Assembly: GCA_964475835.1 (NCBI GenBank)
Contig: CAYYYL010000015.1
Coordinates: forward strand, 1-60,692
Reading direction: 5' to 3'
Source of the DNA: JABDCI01 sp964475835
GTDB lineage: Bacteria; Verrucomicrobiota; Verrucomicrobiia; JABWAM01
Length of the DNA: 60,692 nucleotides
The position numbers and the translations under genes are program-made. Shown here piece after piece: positions 1-8,161 of this stretch (its first letter is position 1; each line of letters opens with the position of its first letter). The notes under the pieces were generated by a model, which saw only the letters and a list, made by a program, of their open reading frames with translations, made no database searches and had not been told where the DNA came from.

Positions 1-33
1 AATCAGACCCCTGACAACCAACGGTGAACATAC

Positions 34-91
34 AAGGACACGAAGAGCACGAAGCTCTGTTCTGGCCCCCCTTCGTGCTCTTCGTGTCCTT
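34..91. repeat. Perfect 21-bp inverted repeat (CTTCGTG type)
   Basis: Arms at 34-54 and 71-91 are exact reverse complements (AAGGACACGAAGAGCACGAAG type) around a 16-nt loop. No gene is visible in 1-413. This stretch holds this hairpin, a second small hairpin (182-200) and a family A palindrome (248-309). The left arm could fold as RNA but has no U-tract, so I read it as a dispersed repeat rather than a terminator. Confidence 0.8.
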
Positions 92-181
92 CGTGGTAAA
101 AACCACTCCCTTGAAACCAACTGGTCCACTGCCTAAAATCGGTAGTGTCCTCATTTGAGGAATCACCCCTCCTCGCTGTAG

Positions 182-200
182 CGGCGCTCTATGAGCGCCG
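182..200. repeat. Short hairpin repeat (CGGCGCTC/GAGCGCCG)
   Basis: Eight-base perfect arms with a three-base loop. It lies in non-coding DNA between two other palindromes. Only one copy is seen in this window, so its status as a dispersed repeat is inferred from its neighbourhood. Confidence 0.5.
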
Positions 201-247
201 ACGCCCCGTGATTGGTAATGTCTTAATTTGAAAAATTGTAATCTACA

Positions 248-309
248 TGGAGGGCGACGCTCCGTCGTCGCCTTTGACTCACGAGGCGACGACGGAGCGT
301 CGCCCTCCA
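248..309. repeat. Family A palindromic repeat, copy 1
   Basis: Two 25-bp perfectly complementary arms (TGGAGGGCGACGCTCC... / ...GGAGCGTCGCCCTCCA) flank a 12-nt loop. This is the reference copy of the most abundant repeat in the window; others are at 2925, 5107 (half), 10880, 16653, 19973, 22092, 40132 and 51692. The arms lack stop codons in all frames, so an open frame runs through it towards the SDR gene at 414. Confidence 0.95.
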
Positions 310-413
310 AACGGAAAATCCAAGCGCATTTCTTCCCTCCAAAATGTGAAAATAAACCACCACCTCGTGGTCCATTTCCTTGTGAAGAAGCATCCACTGT
401 GTCACCATCGGAC

Positions 414-1109
414 ATGGCTTCCACGCCACGAACCATCCTGATCACCGGGGTCACCCGAGGACTCGGTCGTGCCATGGCGGAACAGTTCGCGGAACTGGGA
501 CACACGGTTCTCGGCTGCGCCCGATCCCGTCCGGAAATCGAAAAACTTCAAAAACATTTCGAGGGCAGGCGTCACGATTTCGCTGCCGTGGATGTCCGCG
601 TGGAGCCCCAGGTGGCCGCCTGGGCCAAACGCGTGCTCGCCTCCTTTAATCCACCCGACCTGGTGCTGAACAACGCCGGCATCATCAACTCGAAGGCGCC
701 GCTCTGGCACGTATCGAGCGAGGAATTCTCCGAGTTGATCGATGTGAATATCAAAGGCGTCACCACCATCATCCGGCATTTCGTTCCCGCCATGATCGAA
801 CGGCGACGGGGTGTCATCGTGAACTTCAGCTCCGGCTGGGGACGTTCCGCTTCCCCAAATTTCGCCCCCTACTGCGCCACCAAGTGGGCCATCGAAGGAC
901 TGACCTCCGCGCTCGCACAGGAACTCCCCGAAGGCATGGCTGCCGTTCCCCTCAATCCCGGGGTCATCAATACCGACATGCTCCGCTCCTCCTGGGCCGA
1001 AGGCGCCGCATCCTATCCCTCGCCCGCTGAATGGGCCCGCAAGGCCATACCTTTTCTCCTGGACCTCGGCCCCAAAGACAATGGAAAGCAGCTCAGTGCC
1101 CCCGAATAG
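414..1109 (+). CDS. SDR-family NAD(P)-dependent oxidoreductase
   Basis: A 231-aa short-chain dehydrogenase/reductase; substrate unknown. The cofactor glycine motif TGVTRGLG is at residues 11-18, NNAG at 86-89, the catalytic Ser at about 139-140 and YCATK (Tyr153, Lys157) completes the classical SDR active site. The frame stays open upstream to 228, but that part only translates family A repeat DNA, so I start at the ATG at 414 where homology-like sequence begins. The last 29 nt overlap the start of the ketopantoate-reductase-like gene, so the two are probably co-transcribed. The C-terminus is short after the NPGVINT segment, as in classical 230-250-aa SDRs. The family assignment is strong; the specific reaction cannot be read from sequence. 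Confidence 0.88.
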   Translation: MASTPRTILITGVTRGLGRAMAEQFAELGHTVLGCARSRPEIEKLQKHFEGRRHDFAAVDVRVEPQVAAWAKRVLASFNPPDLVLNNAGIINSKAPLWHVSSEEFSELIDVNIKGVTTIIRHFVPAMIERRRGVIVNFSSGWGRSASPNFAPYCATKWAIEGLTSALAQELPEGMAAVPLNPGVINTDMLRSSWAEGAASYPSPAEWARKAIPFLLDLGPKDNGKQLSAPE

Positions 1110-2019
1110 CGCAGCCCCCCGCGTCGCCATCGTCGGCGCAGGCGCCGTGGGCGCCTACTACGGAGCAAAACTCGCAAAGGCCGGCGTCGATGTGCATTTT
1201 CTTTTTCGCTCCAATCTGGAGCACGTCCGTCGGCACGGCATCCAGATTCGCAGTCACGATGGCGACTTTCACCTTCCGCAAGTGCAGGCGCACGGTGCCA
1301 CAAAGGAAATCGGCCCTTGTGACTGGGTGGTCATCGCCCTCAAGGCAACCGCCAACTCCATTCTTCCCCAACTTCTTCCCCCTCTGCTAAAAGCGGACAC
1401 CCGCATTCTCACCCTTCAGAACGGACTGGGTAGCGACGATTTCCTTGCCTCCCACTTCAGCCCAACTCGCATCGCCGGAGGCCTTTGTTTTGTGTGCCTG
1501 AATCGCATCGCCCCTGGCACCTATCAAAACTTCGCCCATGGAGCCGTCGCCCTCGGCGATTTTCAACGGCCTGCCACCGAGCAACTCCGGGCCTTCGCCA
1601 CACACTGGACCCGGGCCGGCATTCACTCCAAAATCGTCGACAACCTGGATGAGGCCCGCTGGCGAAAACTGGTCTGGAACATTCCCTTCAACGGACTGGC
1701 CATCGCCGAGGGCGGCATCGATGTGGCCCGCATCCTCGCGGATTCACGGATTCTGGACCGTGCACGAAGCCTGATGCACGAAACCATCCTTGCTGCCAAT
1801 CGTCTGGGACACGCCATCCCTCTCGATTTCGCCGAGAAACAAATTGAAAACACCCGTGGCATGGGCCCTTACCGTCCTTCGAGTCTGATCGATTTCGAAA
1901 AAAAACGTCCCGTCGAAGTGGAAGCCATCTGGGGGGAACCCTTGCGTCGGGGAACCGCAGCCGGAGCGGCCATGCCCGTGCTCACGCAACTCCACCAAGA
2001 ACTAAAATCTCTCACTTAG
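1081..2019 (+). CDS. panE: 2-dehydropantoate 2-reductase family protein (PanE/ApbA)
   Basis: A 312-aa protein of the ketopantoate reductase family, which uses NADPH to reduce 2-dehydropantoate to pantoate for coenzyme A synthesis. The N-terminal Rossmann motif is GAGAVG at residues 19-24, LQNG follows at 112-115, and RKLVWN (Lys196, Asn200) is in the position of the family's catalytic lysine and asparagine. A C-terminal segment around SSLIDFEKKRPVEVEAI matches the substrate-binding end of the family. The start overlaps the upstream SDR gene by 29 nt. Many genomes carry several paralogues with other 2-oxoacid substrates, so the pathway role is less certain than the fold. Confidence 0.85.
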   Translation: MESSSVPPNSAAPRVAIVGAGAVGAYYGAKLAKAGVDVHFLFRSNLEHVRRHGIQIRSHDGDFHLPQVQAHGATKEIGPCDWVVIALKATANSILPQLLPPLLKADTRILTLQNGLGSDDFLASHFSPTRIAGGLCFVCLNRIAPGTYQNFAHGAVALGDFQRPATEQLRAFATHWTRAGIHSKIVDNLDEARWRKLVWNIPFNGLAIAEGGIDVARILADSRILDRARSLMHETILAANRLGHAIPLDFAEKQIENTRGMGPYRPSSLIDFEKKRPVEVEAIWGEPLRRGTAAGAAMPVLTQLHQELKSLT

Positions 2020-2238
2020 TCCTAAGTGGAAGGGATGTAAATTAACTGAAAAAACCGCTTCGTAAATTGTGCCCAAGTGAGCTACCCCCTTTTATTGGAT
2101 AAAAGTAAGAGCGAGTTTTTCCTGGGAATGAGCCGTTTTGCCCAGCGACGAGCAACCCAGCCCTTCCTTTAAATCACCCCCTCAGATATCGTCTTGCAAT
2201 CTCCCCTGATACCCCTCAACATTCCCTTGAGACGATCG

Positions 2239-2267
2239 TTGTGACTTGTTTCGTTCCGTGCTAAATT
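2239..2267 (+). promoter_or_regulatory. Sigma70-like promoter, probably leaderless
   Basis: TTGTGA (2239-2244), a 17-nt spacer, then TAAATT (2262-2267). The ATG of the next gene is at 2274, six bases after the -10 box and so at the expected transcription start. No Shine-Dalgarno sequence precedes it. Confidence 0.5.
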
Positions 2268-2273
2268 CCTGCC

Positions 2274-2840
2274 ATGACGGATATGCCTCTCGGCCCACAC
2301 GGCACTTTGATCCTGGAGAAGACTCCCACTTCCTCCCCGAAAACCATTTTCATCGGGCATCCCTCGTTCTGGGCGGGTCTGCCTGACTATCTGAAATCCT
2401 TCCTCGTCCTTCTGATCGGCCTTGGCGCGATGGCCTACGGTTATTTCGATAAGGCCGGAAAACTTCCCAAAGATGTGGATCATCTCCTCATCGTGGTCGG
2501 CGCCGTTCTGTGGGTGATGAGCATCGCCATCTTTGCCTTCGGCCTGTTGAAGGTCTCGTCCATGAGGTATTGCATCACCACCGCCCTGATCGAGCGTCAG
2601 ACAGGCGTGTTTCAAAGCCAGACCGATTCCCTTGATCTCGCCCGTGTGAAGGATGTTCAACTTCAGCAAAGTTTCATCGATCGAAATCTCGGCCTTGGAA
2701 CCATCGTCCTGCTCTCCAGCGACGCCACCGACCCCCTTCTCGCCATGGAATCCATGCCCCAGGCCCGGACCCTGTATGAAGCCGTGCGAGATGCCGTCAT
2801 CCGGATTGATCGCTCCCGCGGGATCGTGTCGATGAGTTAA
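2274..2840 (+). CDS. bPH2 (DUF304-like) membrane protein
   Basis: A 188-aa protein with two predicted membrane helices (about residues 40-57 and 71-92). A bacterial pleckstrin-homology-like domain follows, roughly 97-180, where RYCITTALIERQTGVF and SLDLARVKDV match the strand pattern of YdbS/YdbT-type proteins. The family is membrane-anchored with a cytoplasmic domain of poorly known role, sometimes in envelope stress. It stands alone, with its own promoter box just before the ATG, and is followed by a family A repeat. I am confident of the domain and cannot assign a process. Confidence 0.72.
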   Translation: MTDMPLGPHGTLILEKTPTSSPKTIFIGHPSFWAGLPDYLKSFLVLLIGLGAMAYGYFDKAGKLPKDVDHLLIVVGAVLWVMSIAIFAFGLLKVSSMRYCITTALIERQTGVFQSQTDSLDLARVKDVQLQQSFIDRNLGLGTIVLLSSDATDPLLAMESMPQARTLYEAVRDAVIRIDRSRGIVSMS

Positions 2841-2924
2841 CGTGTTTTAAATGTTCCTTGGCGAAACAGACTTTCATTGTGAATCGGCCTCAAAAAAAGC
2901 GAAAAACCGGTTACCTTGAAAAAA

Positions 2925-2990
2925 TGGAGGGCGTCGCTCTGTCGTCGCCTTTTTACCCATGAGGTGGCGACGACGGAGCGTCGCCCTCCA
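2925..2990. repeat. Family A palindromic repeat, copy 2
   Basis: Left arm TGGAGGGCGTCGCTCTGTCG and a right arm ending in GCGTCGCCCTCCA, with a 16-nt loop. Two mismatches in the left arm are not compensated in the right arm, so this copy has begun to decay. It lies between the bPH2 gene and the GYF-like gene. Confidence 0.93.
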
Positions 2991-3096
2991 GCAGATTTTT
3001 ATCCCTTCCATGTTTCCGTTTCAAAAGGGGAAGCCGTTTTATTGAAAGGTCCCTGTTGTTTGTCGTCCTCCCCACCCATCGCTTTCCACTGTCTCC

Positions 3097-3612
3097 ATGC
3101 CCTTTCTTCTTCTCTTCCTCATACTCCCCTTTATCCTCGTTGCCTGGATCATCCACTATCGCATGCAGAAACGGGATCAGGACCAGTTGATGAATCTCAG
3201 GGAGGCCAAGGCGATCCGGGAGGCAATCGCCGCGCGCCCGCTCAAGGATTTCGTGGCGTCCATTTCCAAGGACTCCCTTCCCCCAAAAATCACCTTATTT
3301 CCCAGCGGCAGGGAGAACCCACCCACACTCGGCAACATCGCACGCTTCGCCTCCCTCCGTATCCGCACCTCGCACGAGGCCTACTACATCCGCGATTTCG
3401 AAGGCAATATCTACGGACCTTCCGATCAGGGAACCCTGATCTCGTGGATTGAAGAGCAGCGGGTGAATGCGACCACCCTCGCCAGCAACCACTCCAACGG
3501 ACCGTGGGTCGCTCTCGGCAGCATCCGGGCTTTTCAAAAAAGTTTCGGAGCCGCCATCTCCTCCAGTCTTCAACCCCGTGAAAACCGATTCAGCAAGATC
3601 CGATTCAAATGA
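3097..3612 (+). CDS. Membrane-anchored GYF-like domain protein
   Basis: A 171-aa protein with one N-terminal membrane helix (about residues 3-20), a charged linker, and a C-terminal segment (about 92-145) resembling the bacterial GYF_2 domain: YYIRDFEGNIYGP, then LISWIEEQRVNATTLAS, then GPWVALGSI. GYF_2 domains are thought to bind proline-rich peptides or partner proteins. The stop codon overlaps the start of the downstream AAA ATPase (ATGA at 3609-3612), which points to translational coupling. I infer that it docks the soluble ATPase, or its client, at the membrane. No named homologue is recognised. Confidence 0.68.
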   Translation: MPFLLLFLILPFILVAWIIHYRMQKRDQDQLMNLREAKAIREAIAARPLKDFVASISKDSLPPKITLFPSGRENPPTLGNIARFASLRIRTSHEAYYIRDFEGNIYGPSDQGTLISWIEEQRVNATTLASNHSNGPWVALGSIRAFQKSFGAAISSSLQPRENRFSKIRFK

Positions 3613-5102
3613 GCTCCACCCAGGAAACCCGTCAGCAACTTGAACTCTATATCCGCGCGAACTACCCGCTCATCTATCTTCAGACGGGCGAGGAGGCGCG
3701 CGCTTGCCGTCTCCTCACCGAACTCGCCCTCAGTGTCGATGTCCCCCTGATCTACTGGAGCTGCACCAAGGGGTTCGTGCGCGAGAACGTCCGCGTGGAC
3801 TCCAGTGTCACGAAACCCGACCAGGCTCTCGATTTCATACAACGCACCCCCGACTCCGCCATCTTCGTCCTTCTCGATTTCCACGCCCACCTCGATCAAC
3901 CCGTCGTCGTTCGAAAACTCCGCGACACCCTCGACTACATCGTCTCCTCCACCAAATCACTCTTCATTCTCTCTCCAAAAAAGCTCATTCCCATCGAGTT
4001 TGCGAAGGACTGCGTCGTCGTCACCCTTCCCCCACCCGACTTCGCCGAGATCGAAACCATCGTGGACCGCTGTCTCAAGGCGGCCAAGGACCGCATCCGC
4101 GTCTCGCTCACCACCGAGGACAAGGAACTTCTCATCACCGCCTTTCGGGGCCTTTCCTCGAACGAAATCGAAAACATCCTCAGCCTCATGCTGGCTCGTG
4201 ATGGCACCCTCAATGCGAATGACCTGGGAATCATCCTCGAGGAGAAGGGACGCCTCATCGGCACGAGCGGCATTCTCCAGTTCTTCCCCCCCAAGGAATC
4301 CCTCAATGAAGTGGGAGGTTTGAACAATTTGAAGGCCTGGTTGCAACGCAAACGACTGGCCTTCACCCAGCAGGCCCATAACTACGGACTCGACACTCCC
4401 AAGGGCGTTCTCTTCGTCGGCGTTCCGGGTTGCGGCAAAAGCCTCACCGCCAAGGCCATCTCCAACCTATGGCAGATGCCGCTGTTGCGTCTCGACATGG
4501 GCGCGCTGTTCTCCTCCTACATCGGTTCCACCGAGGAAAACATGCGCACCGCCCTGACCACTGCGGAATCGATCTCGCCCAGCATTCTCTGGATCGATGA
4601 AATCGAAAAGGGCCTCGCGGGCGCGCAGGCAGGCGATCAGGCCGACGGCGGCGTGGCCCGCCGCATCTTTGCCACCCTGCTCACCTGGATGCAGGAAAAG
4701 CGCCATCCCGTCTTCGTCGCCGCCACCGCGAACGATGTCAGCATGCTTCCCCCGGAATTTCTGCGGAAGGGACGCTTCAACGACATCTTCTTCATCGATC
4801 TGCCGAATGCCAACGAACGCGCAGAAATCCTCTCCATCCATCTGGCGAAACGCAAACGGGATCCGAACCAGTTCACGGTCGGTGATCTTGCCGCACAAAC
4901 GGAGGGGTTCTCCGGCGCAGACCTGGAAAGCGTCGTTTCTGAGGCGCTGGAAACCTCCTATATCGAGGGACGTGAACTCAACTCCACCGATCTCTCCAAC
5001 GCCGCGGCGGCAACCGTTCCTCTCGCAGTCACTCTGGCCGAAAAAATCGCCGAAGTACGACAGTGGGCGGGTGGACGTGCACGACGCGCGACATCGGCTT
5101 AG
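3609..5102 (+). CDS. AAA-family ATPase (Ycf46-like)
   Basis: A 497-aa ATPase. The N-terminal part (about 1-230) resembles the Ycf46 family, including the IYLQTGEEAR and VLLDFHAHLD segments. The AAA core has Walker A GVPGCGKS (271-278), Walker B ILWIDEIE (326-333), the sensor-1 segment AATAND (371-376) and conserved arginines near RKGRF (386-389). Ycf46 is known from cyanobacteria, plastids and many bacteria and has been linked to photosynthesis and carbon uptake in cyanobacteria; its clients here are unknown. Translation is probably coupled to the GYF-like gene upstream through a 4-nt overlap. A family A half-repeat follows within five bases of the stop. Confidence 0.86.
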   Translation: MSSTQETRQQLELYIRANYPLIYLQTGEEARACRLLTELALSVDVPLIYWSCTKGFVRENVRVDSSVTKPDQALDFIQRTPDSAIFVLLDFHAHLDQPVVVRKLRDTLDYIVSSTKSLFILSPKKLIPIEFAKDCVVVTLPPPDFAEIETIVDRCLKAAKDRIRVSLTTEDKELLITAFRGLSSNEIENILSLMLARDGTLNANDLGIILEEKGRLIGTSGILQFFPPKESLNEVGGLNNLKAWLQRKRLAFTQQAHNYGLDTPKGVLFVGVPGCGKSLTAKAISNLWQMPLLRLDMGALFSSYIGSTEENMRTALTTAESISPSILWIDEIEKGLAGAQAGDQADGGVARRIFATLLTWMQEKRHPVFVAATANDVSMLPPEFLRKGRFNDIFFIDLPNANERAEILSIHLAKRKRDPNQFTVGDLAAQTEGFSGADLESVVSEALETSYIEGRELNSTDLSNAAAATVPLAVTLAEKIAEVRQWAGGRARRATSA

Positions 5103-5106
5103 AAAG

Positions 5107-5129
5107 TGGAGGGCGACGCTCCGTCGTCG
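5107..5129. repeat. Family A half copy
   Basis: Only the left arm (TGGAGGGCGACGCTCCGTCG...) is present; the pairing right arm is missing. It abuts the stop codon of the AAA ATPase and lies just before family B copy 1. It could be a solo arm left by deletion or by insertion of the neighbouring repeat. Confidence 0.8.
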
Positions 5130-5185
5130 TCTCGGAGTAAAATGCATTTTCGTGCTGGCATTAAACGTTTCCCTCCTCAAAATCT

Positions 5186-5327
5186 GTCGTTCTGAGCGAA
5201 GCGAAGAATCTCTTTTCGCGATGACAAAGCACCACCGAAGCGGAGAGATCCTTCGGCTACGCCTCACGATGACACCCCCCTGTTTGCCGAAAGGGGATGA
5301 TTTACGGATCAGAAGACAGGACTCAAA
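5186..5327 (+). repeat. Family B composite repeat, copy 1
   Basis: The left part is an imperfect palindrome (GTCGTTCTGAGCGAAGCGAA ... CGATGAC, 5186-5273). After a short spacer it is followed by a conserved module, TTTACGGATC...GACAGGACTCAAA. The same two modules in the same order occur at 7786-7970 and 17376-17533, so I treat them as one element. Copy 1 ends 18 bp before the yjbQ start and may carry promoter sequence for it. Confidence 0.7.
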
Positions 5328-5345
5328 CTTTTCATTAGCTCATCC

Positions 5346-5750
5346 ATGATCGAACTTGCGCTTCAGACCAGGGAACACACCACCTTTGTTCCGATCACCG
5401 AAAAAATTCAGGAGATCGCGACCAAACGGGGATGGAAGGATGGGGTTCTCACCATCTATTCGCCTCACACGACCGCGGGAATCACGATTCAGGAAAATGC
5501 GGATCCGGACGTCGTCCGGGACATGATCTACGCCCTTGAAAAAACCGTCCCCTGGGATGATCCGAACTATCGGCATTCGGAAGGCAACACCGCGGCACAT
5601 GTTAAAGCCGCCATGCTTGGAACCTCCGCCCAATGCCTCGTCGAGGGCGGCCGCCTCCAGCTCGGCACGTGGCAGGGCGTTTATTTCTGCGAATTCGACG
5701 GCCCTCGCCATCGCAAACTTTGGCTCTCCTTCTCCGCATCATCCGATTAA
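5346..5750 (+). CDS. yjbQ: YjbQ family protein (secondary thiamine-phosphate synthase-like)
   Basis: A 134-aa protein, the normal length for the YjbQ/UPF0047 family. The family motifs are complete: SPHTTAGITIQENADP near residues 38-53 and HSEGNTAAHVKAAMLG near 78-93, with the conserved histidines and acidic residues of the putative metal site. Family members show weak thiamine-phosphate synthase activity, but the physiological role is unsettled. It is followed after only 9 nt by the first glycosyltransferase of the polysaccharide locus, so it may share a transcript without sharing a pathway. Confidence 0.9.
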   Translation: MIELALQTREHTTFVPITEKIQEIATKRGWKDGVLTIYSPHTTAGITIQENADPDVVRDMIYALEKTVPWDDPNYRHSEGNTAAHVKAAMLGTSAQCLVEGGRLQLGTWQGVYFCEFDGPRHRKLWLSFSASSD

Positions 5751-5759
5751 ACTGATCAG

Positions 5760-6911
5760 GTGCGCGTTCTTTACATCAACCACACCCTGCGTCCCAGCGG
5801 AGCCGGGATCAGCCTCGCCACGTTGATCCGGCACCTCCCCTCCGAAGTCACCCCCGGGATGCTCGTGCGACGACGCTTCGAGGCGTGGGATCTTTTTCCC
5901 ATCCCACGCGCTCAGATTCATGTCTCCTCCTGGATGTGTCATTTTCAAACCACTGTCTACGGACCCCCCTATGGTCCCTTGCTGAAAACGTGGCATGCGT
6001 TCAAAAAGTTTCCTGCAGCCCGTGAGTTTCATCATCTTGTGCAGACGGAGCGACCGGATATCGTTCACCTCAATGAAACCACCCTCTGGCCCTATGCCTG
6101 GTTCGCGCACGAGCGGAACATTCCCGTGGTGATGCATGTGCGGACGGCCATTCGTGCCGATGCGGGCATCCATCGTCAACTGGAGGCTTTGAATCACATA
6201 CCCCGCCTCCAATTCGTCGCCATTGATCCGGAAATGGAACAATCCCTTCCCCCGTCCCTCCACCCCCGAGCCCGCGTTCTCTACAACCCCATTCAGATAC
6301 CGCCCCCAACATCCCATGAGGAACGAACACAGATGCGCTCGACTTGGGGATTCTCATCCGAGCATGTGGTGATCGGAAGCGTGGGCACCCTCCACAAGGA
6401 GAAAGGTGTTTTTGAATTTCTCGACATGGCAGCGCAACTTCATGCTTCGAAACCCCATGCCCGTTTTGTGTTTGTGGGAGACGATGCTCCGGCTGCGGGT
6501 GAAGGTCCGGCGCTCAAACAGCGGGCCCGGGAGCTTGGATTGAAATCCGTCGTTCATTTTGCCGGATATCATTCCAATCCTCACCCCGCCATGGCAGCCC
6601 TGGACATCGTGACGATTCTTTCCGGTCCGGGAATGCATGGCATCGGACGCCCTGCATTTGAAGCGGGATTCGTAAAACGCCCAGCTGTCGTGACCTGGTA
6701 CGATTCGGAAACGGAAACTCTCATGAAAGGCGGGATCGCCACCATCGTTCCTCCCGGGAACAAGAACGCCCTGCTCCAAGCTCTGGTGACCCTGGTCGAT
6801 TCCCCCGACCTTCGCGCTCAAAGGGGTTCACAAGCCTGCGAGCAATTGAAGGCGCGACACGACCCAGCTTTTTACGCCGCGGAGATGTGCCGGATCTACC
6901 GGAACCTATGA
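5760..6911 (+). CDS. Glycosyltransferase family 4 (GT-B fold)
   Basis: A 383-aa glycosyltransferase with a GTG start. The N-terminal acceptor domain begins MRVLYINHTLRPSGAGIS. The C-terminal nucleotide-sugar domain begins near VIGSVGTLHKEKGVFEF and includes FVFVGDD, FAGYHSN and the donor-site segment GRPAFEAGFVKRPAVV. The donor-site Glu motif is unusual: only the second acidic residue of the usual EX7E pattern is clear. Its stop overlaps the start of the next glycosyltransferase (ATGA). It probably adds one sugar in the cytosolic assembly of a surface polysaccharide; donor and linkage cannot be inferred. Confidence 0.85.
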   Translation: MRVLYINHTLRPSGAGISLATLIRHLPSEVTPGMLVRRRFEAWDLFPIPRAQIHVSSWMCHFQTTVYGPPYGPLLKTWHAFKKFPAAREFHHLVQTERPDIVHLNETTLWPYAWFAHERNIPVVMHVRTAIRADAGIHRQLEALNHIPRLQFVAIDPEMEQSLPPSLHPRARVLYNPIQIPPPTSHEERTQMRSTWGFSSEHVVIGSVGTLHKEKGVFEFLDMAAQLHASKPHARFVFVGDDAPAAGEGPALKQRARELGLKSVVHFAGYHSNPHPAMAALDIVTILSGPGMHGIGRPAFEAGFVKRPAVVTWYDSETETLMKGGIATIVPPGNKNALLQALVTLVDSPDLRAQRGSQACEQLKARHDPAFYAAEMCRIYRNL

Positions 6912-7696
6912 GCGCGTCTCCCTTGATTTCCATCATCACGCCGTCGCTCAATCAGGGACGTTTTCTCCGAGCCTGCATTGAAAGCGTGCAGCAGCAGAAC
7001 GATCCCCACGTCGAGCATATCGTCATCGACGGAGGCTCGTCCGATGACACCCGCGAGGCATTGAACTCCTTTCCCCATCTTGTCTGGAAATCAGAACCGG
7101 ATGAAGGTCAGGCGCAGGCGGTGAACAAGGGGATCGCCCTTGCCCGGGGTGAATGGATTGGCTGGATCAATGCCGATGATTTTTACTATCCCGGCGCCTT
7201 CCAGATCCTGCGACAATGTCTCCAGAACTCCCCTGCCGTGGATGTGTGGACGGGGAACTACCGGTTTGTCGACGCGGAAGGGATGTTGCTTCGCGAGCGG
7301 CGCGAGATGGGATTTGACCACGAAGTGTATCTTTACGGCGGGAAGAGCTATCTCGCCAATAGCGCGACCTTTTTCCGAAAATCCCTTTTTGACCAATTTG
7401 GCGGACTGCGACAGAACCTTCACCACTCCATGGACTATGAATTTTTTCTCAGAGTGGGGCGGGCGGCCAAAATGGGCCATGTTTCAGAATTCCTTGCAAG
7501 CTATCGTCTTCATGGGGAAAGCAAAACAGCCCGGGACGGGGCGCGGCGGGAACGTGAGATGCGCCAGATCCGCTTGGAATACCTTTCCCTCGATCGGAAA
7601 CAGACGCTCCATCACTTTTCCCCTGGCATCCGGATCCGACAGGGGCTGGTCCTTGCACGGCGTATTCTGAAAAAGTTTGAAGCGGGCTGTTATTAG
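6908..7696 (+). CDS. Glycosyltransferase family 2 (GT-A fold)
   Basis: A 262-aa enzyme with the GT2 opening SIITPSLNQGRFL, the nucleotide-binding segment HIVIDGGSSDDTRE and the metal-binding GWINADDF (DXD equivalent). The later motif SMDYEFFLRVG is typical of the small WcaA/spore-coat-like GT2 enzymes. The ATG at 6908 overlaps the previous stop (ATGA), so the pair is translationally coupled. No membrane helix is visible, so it likely acts on a lipid-linked acceptor at the inner face of the membrane. A repeat cluster (7786-8160) follows. Confidence 0.9.
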   Translation: MSASPLISIITPSLNQGRFLRACIESVQQQNDPHVEHIVIDGGSSDDTREALNSFPHLVWKSEPDEGQAQAVNKGIALARGEWIGWINADDFYYPGAFQILRQCLQNSPAVDVWTGNYRFVDAEGMLLRERREMGFDHEVYLYGGKSYLANSATFFRKSLFDQFGGLRQNLHHSMDYEFFLRVGRAAKMGHVSEFLASYRLHGESKTARDGARREREMRQIRLEYLSLDRKQTLHHFSPGIRIRQGLVLARRILKKFEAGCY

Positions 7697-7785
7697 AAAC
7701 CGGACCAGATCGGTACTGAGTCAACTCATCTGTTCGCATGGGAACGGTTTCATGATTTTTTGTATTCCGGAAACAAACTTGCTCG

Positions 7786-7970
7786 GTCATCCCGAATCCG
7801 CCGAAGGCGGTTGAGGGATCTCTTGACTCCGCTATCAGATTCCAGGAGAGATTCCTCACCCTCGACTTTGCTCGGGTTCGGAATGACAAAATCAGCATCG
7901 GCTCTGAGATAATTTTGTCCCTTTCGCCTCAAAACGGGGAGAGATTACGGATCCCAGAGTCGGACTCTAG
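7786..7970 (+). repeat. Family B composite repeat, copy 2
   Basis: The palindromic part runs from GTCATCCCGAATCCGCCGAA to the closing GGTTCGGAATGAC (7887). The second module, ATTACGGATCCCAGAGTCGG followed by ACTCTAG, starts about 45 bp later. With family C copy 1 it fills the 465-bp gap between the GT2 gene and the methyltransferase. I see no gene in that gap. Confidence 0.65.
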
Positions 7971-7980
7971 AGAATTTTAC

Positions 7981-8160
7981 GTTAAAACGTAGCGGTTCTT
8001 TGACGTCTAAATTTTAGGATCGAAGGTAGGGACAGACCGCCGGGCTGTCCGTAATGTTTTCCGACTACGCCAAAGCGCTTCGTCGAGACGGCGAGCGGCG
8101 CGCCCAGCGGTCGCGCCCTACCTTATTTTGCCAATTCGGCTAAAGCTTTATTTAAACTGC
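7981..8160 (+). repeat. Family C repeat, copy 1
   Basis: A 180-bp element running from GTTAAAACGTAGCGGTTCTT to GCTTTATTTAAACTGC. It includes an internal inverted pair, GGTAGGGACAGACCGCC... and ...CAGCGGTCGCGCCCTACC. The reverse complement of essentially the whole element is found at 19763-19944. It ends one base before the stop codon of the minus-strand methyltransferase, so it may supply that gene's 3' end. Confidence 0.85.
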
Positions 8161-8161
8161 C

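Noticed and set aside
248..309. Family A repeats as a CRISPR array
   Set aside because: Copies are kilobases apart and individually palindromic, with no regular spacers and no cas genes.
228..413. N-terminal extension of the SDR protein
   Set aside because: It translates repeat DNA and lacks similarity to SDR enzymes. The ATG at 414 gives the standard N-terminus.
402..1130. Open frame of 242 codons antisense to the SDR gene
   Set aside because: Gly/Asp-rich translation without motifs. The plus strand carries a complete SDR active site.
2916..3452. Open frame reading through a family A repeat into the GYF-like gene
   Set aside because: It exists only because the repeat has no stops. The overlapping frame at 3097 has a membrane helix, a domain and coupling to the ATPase.
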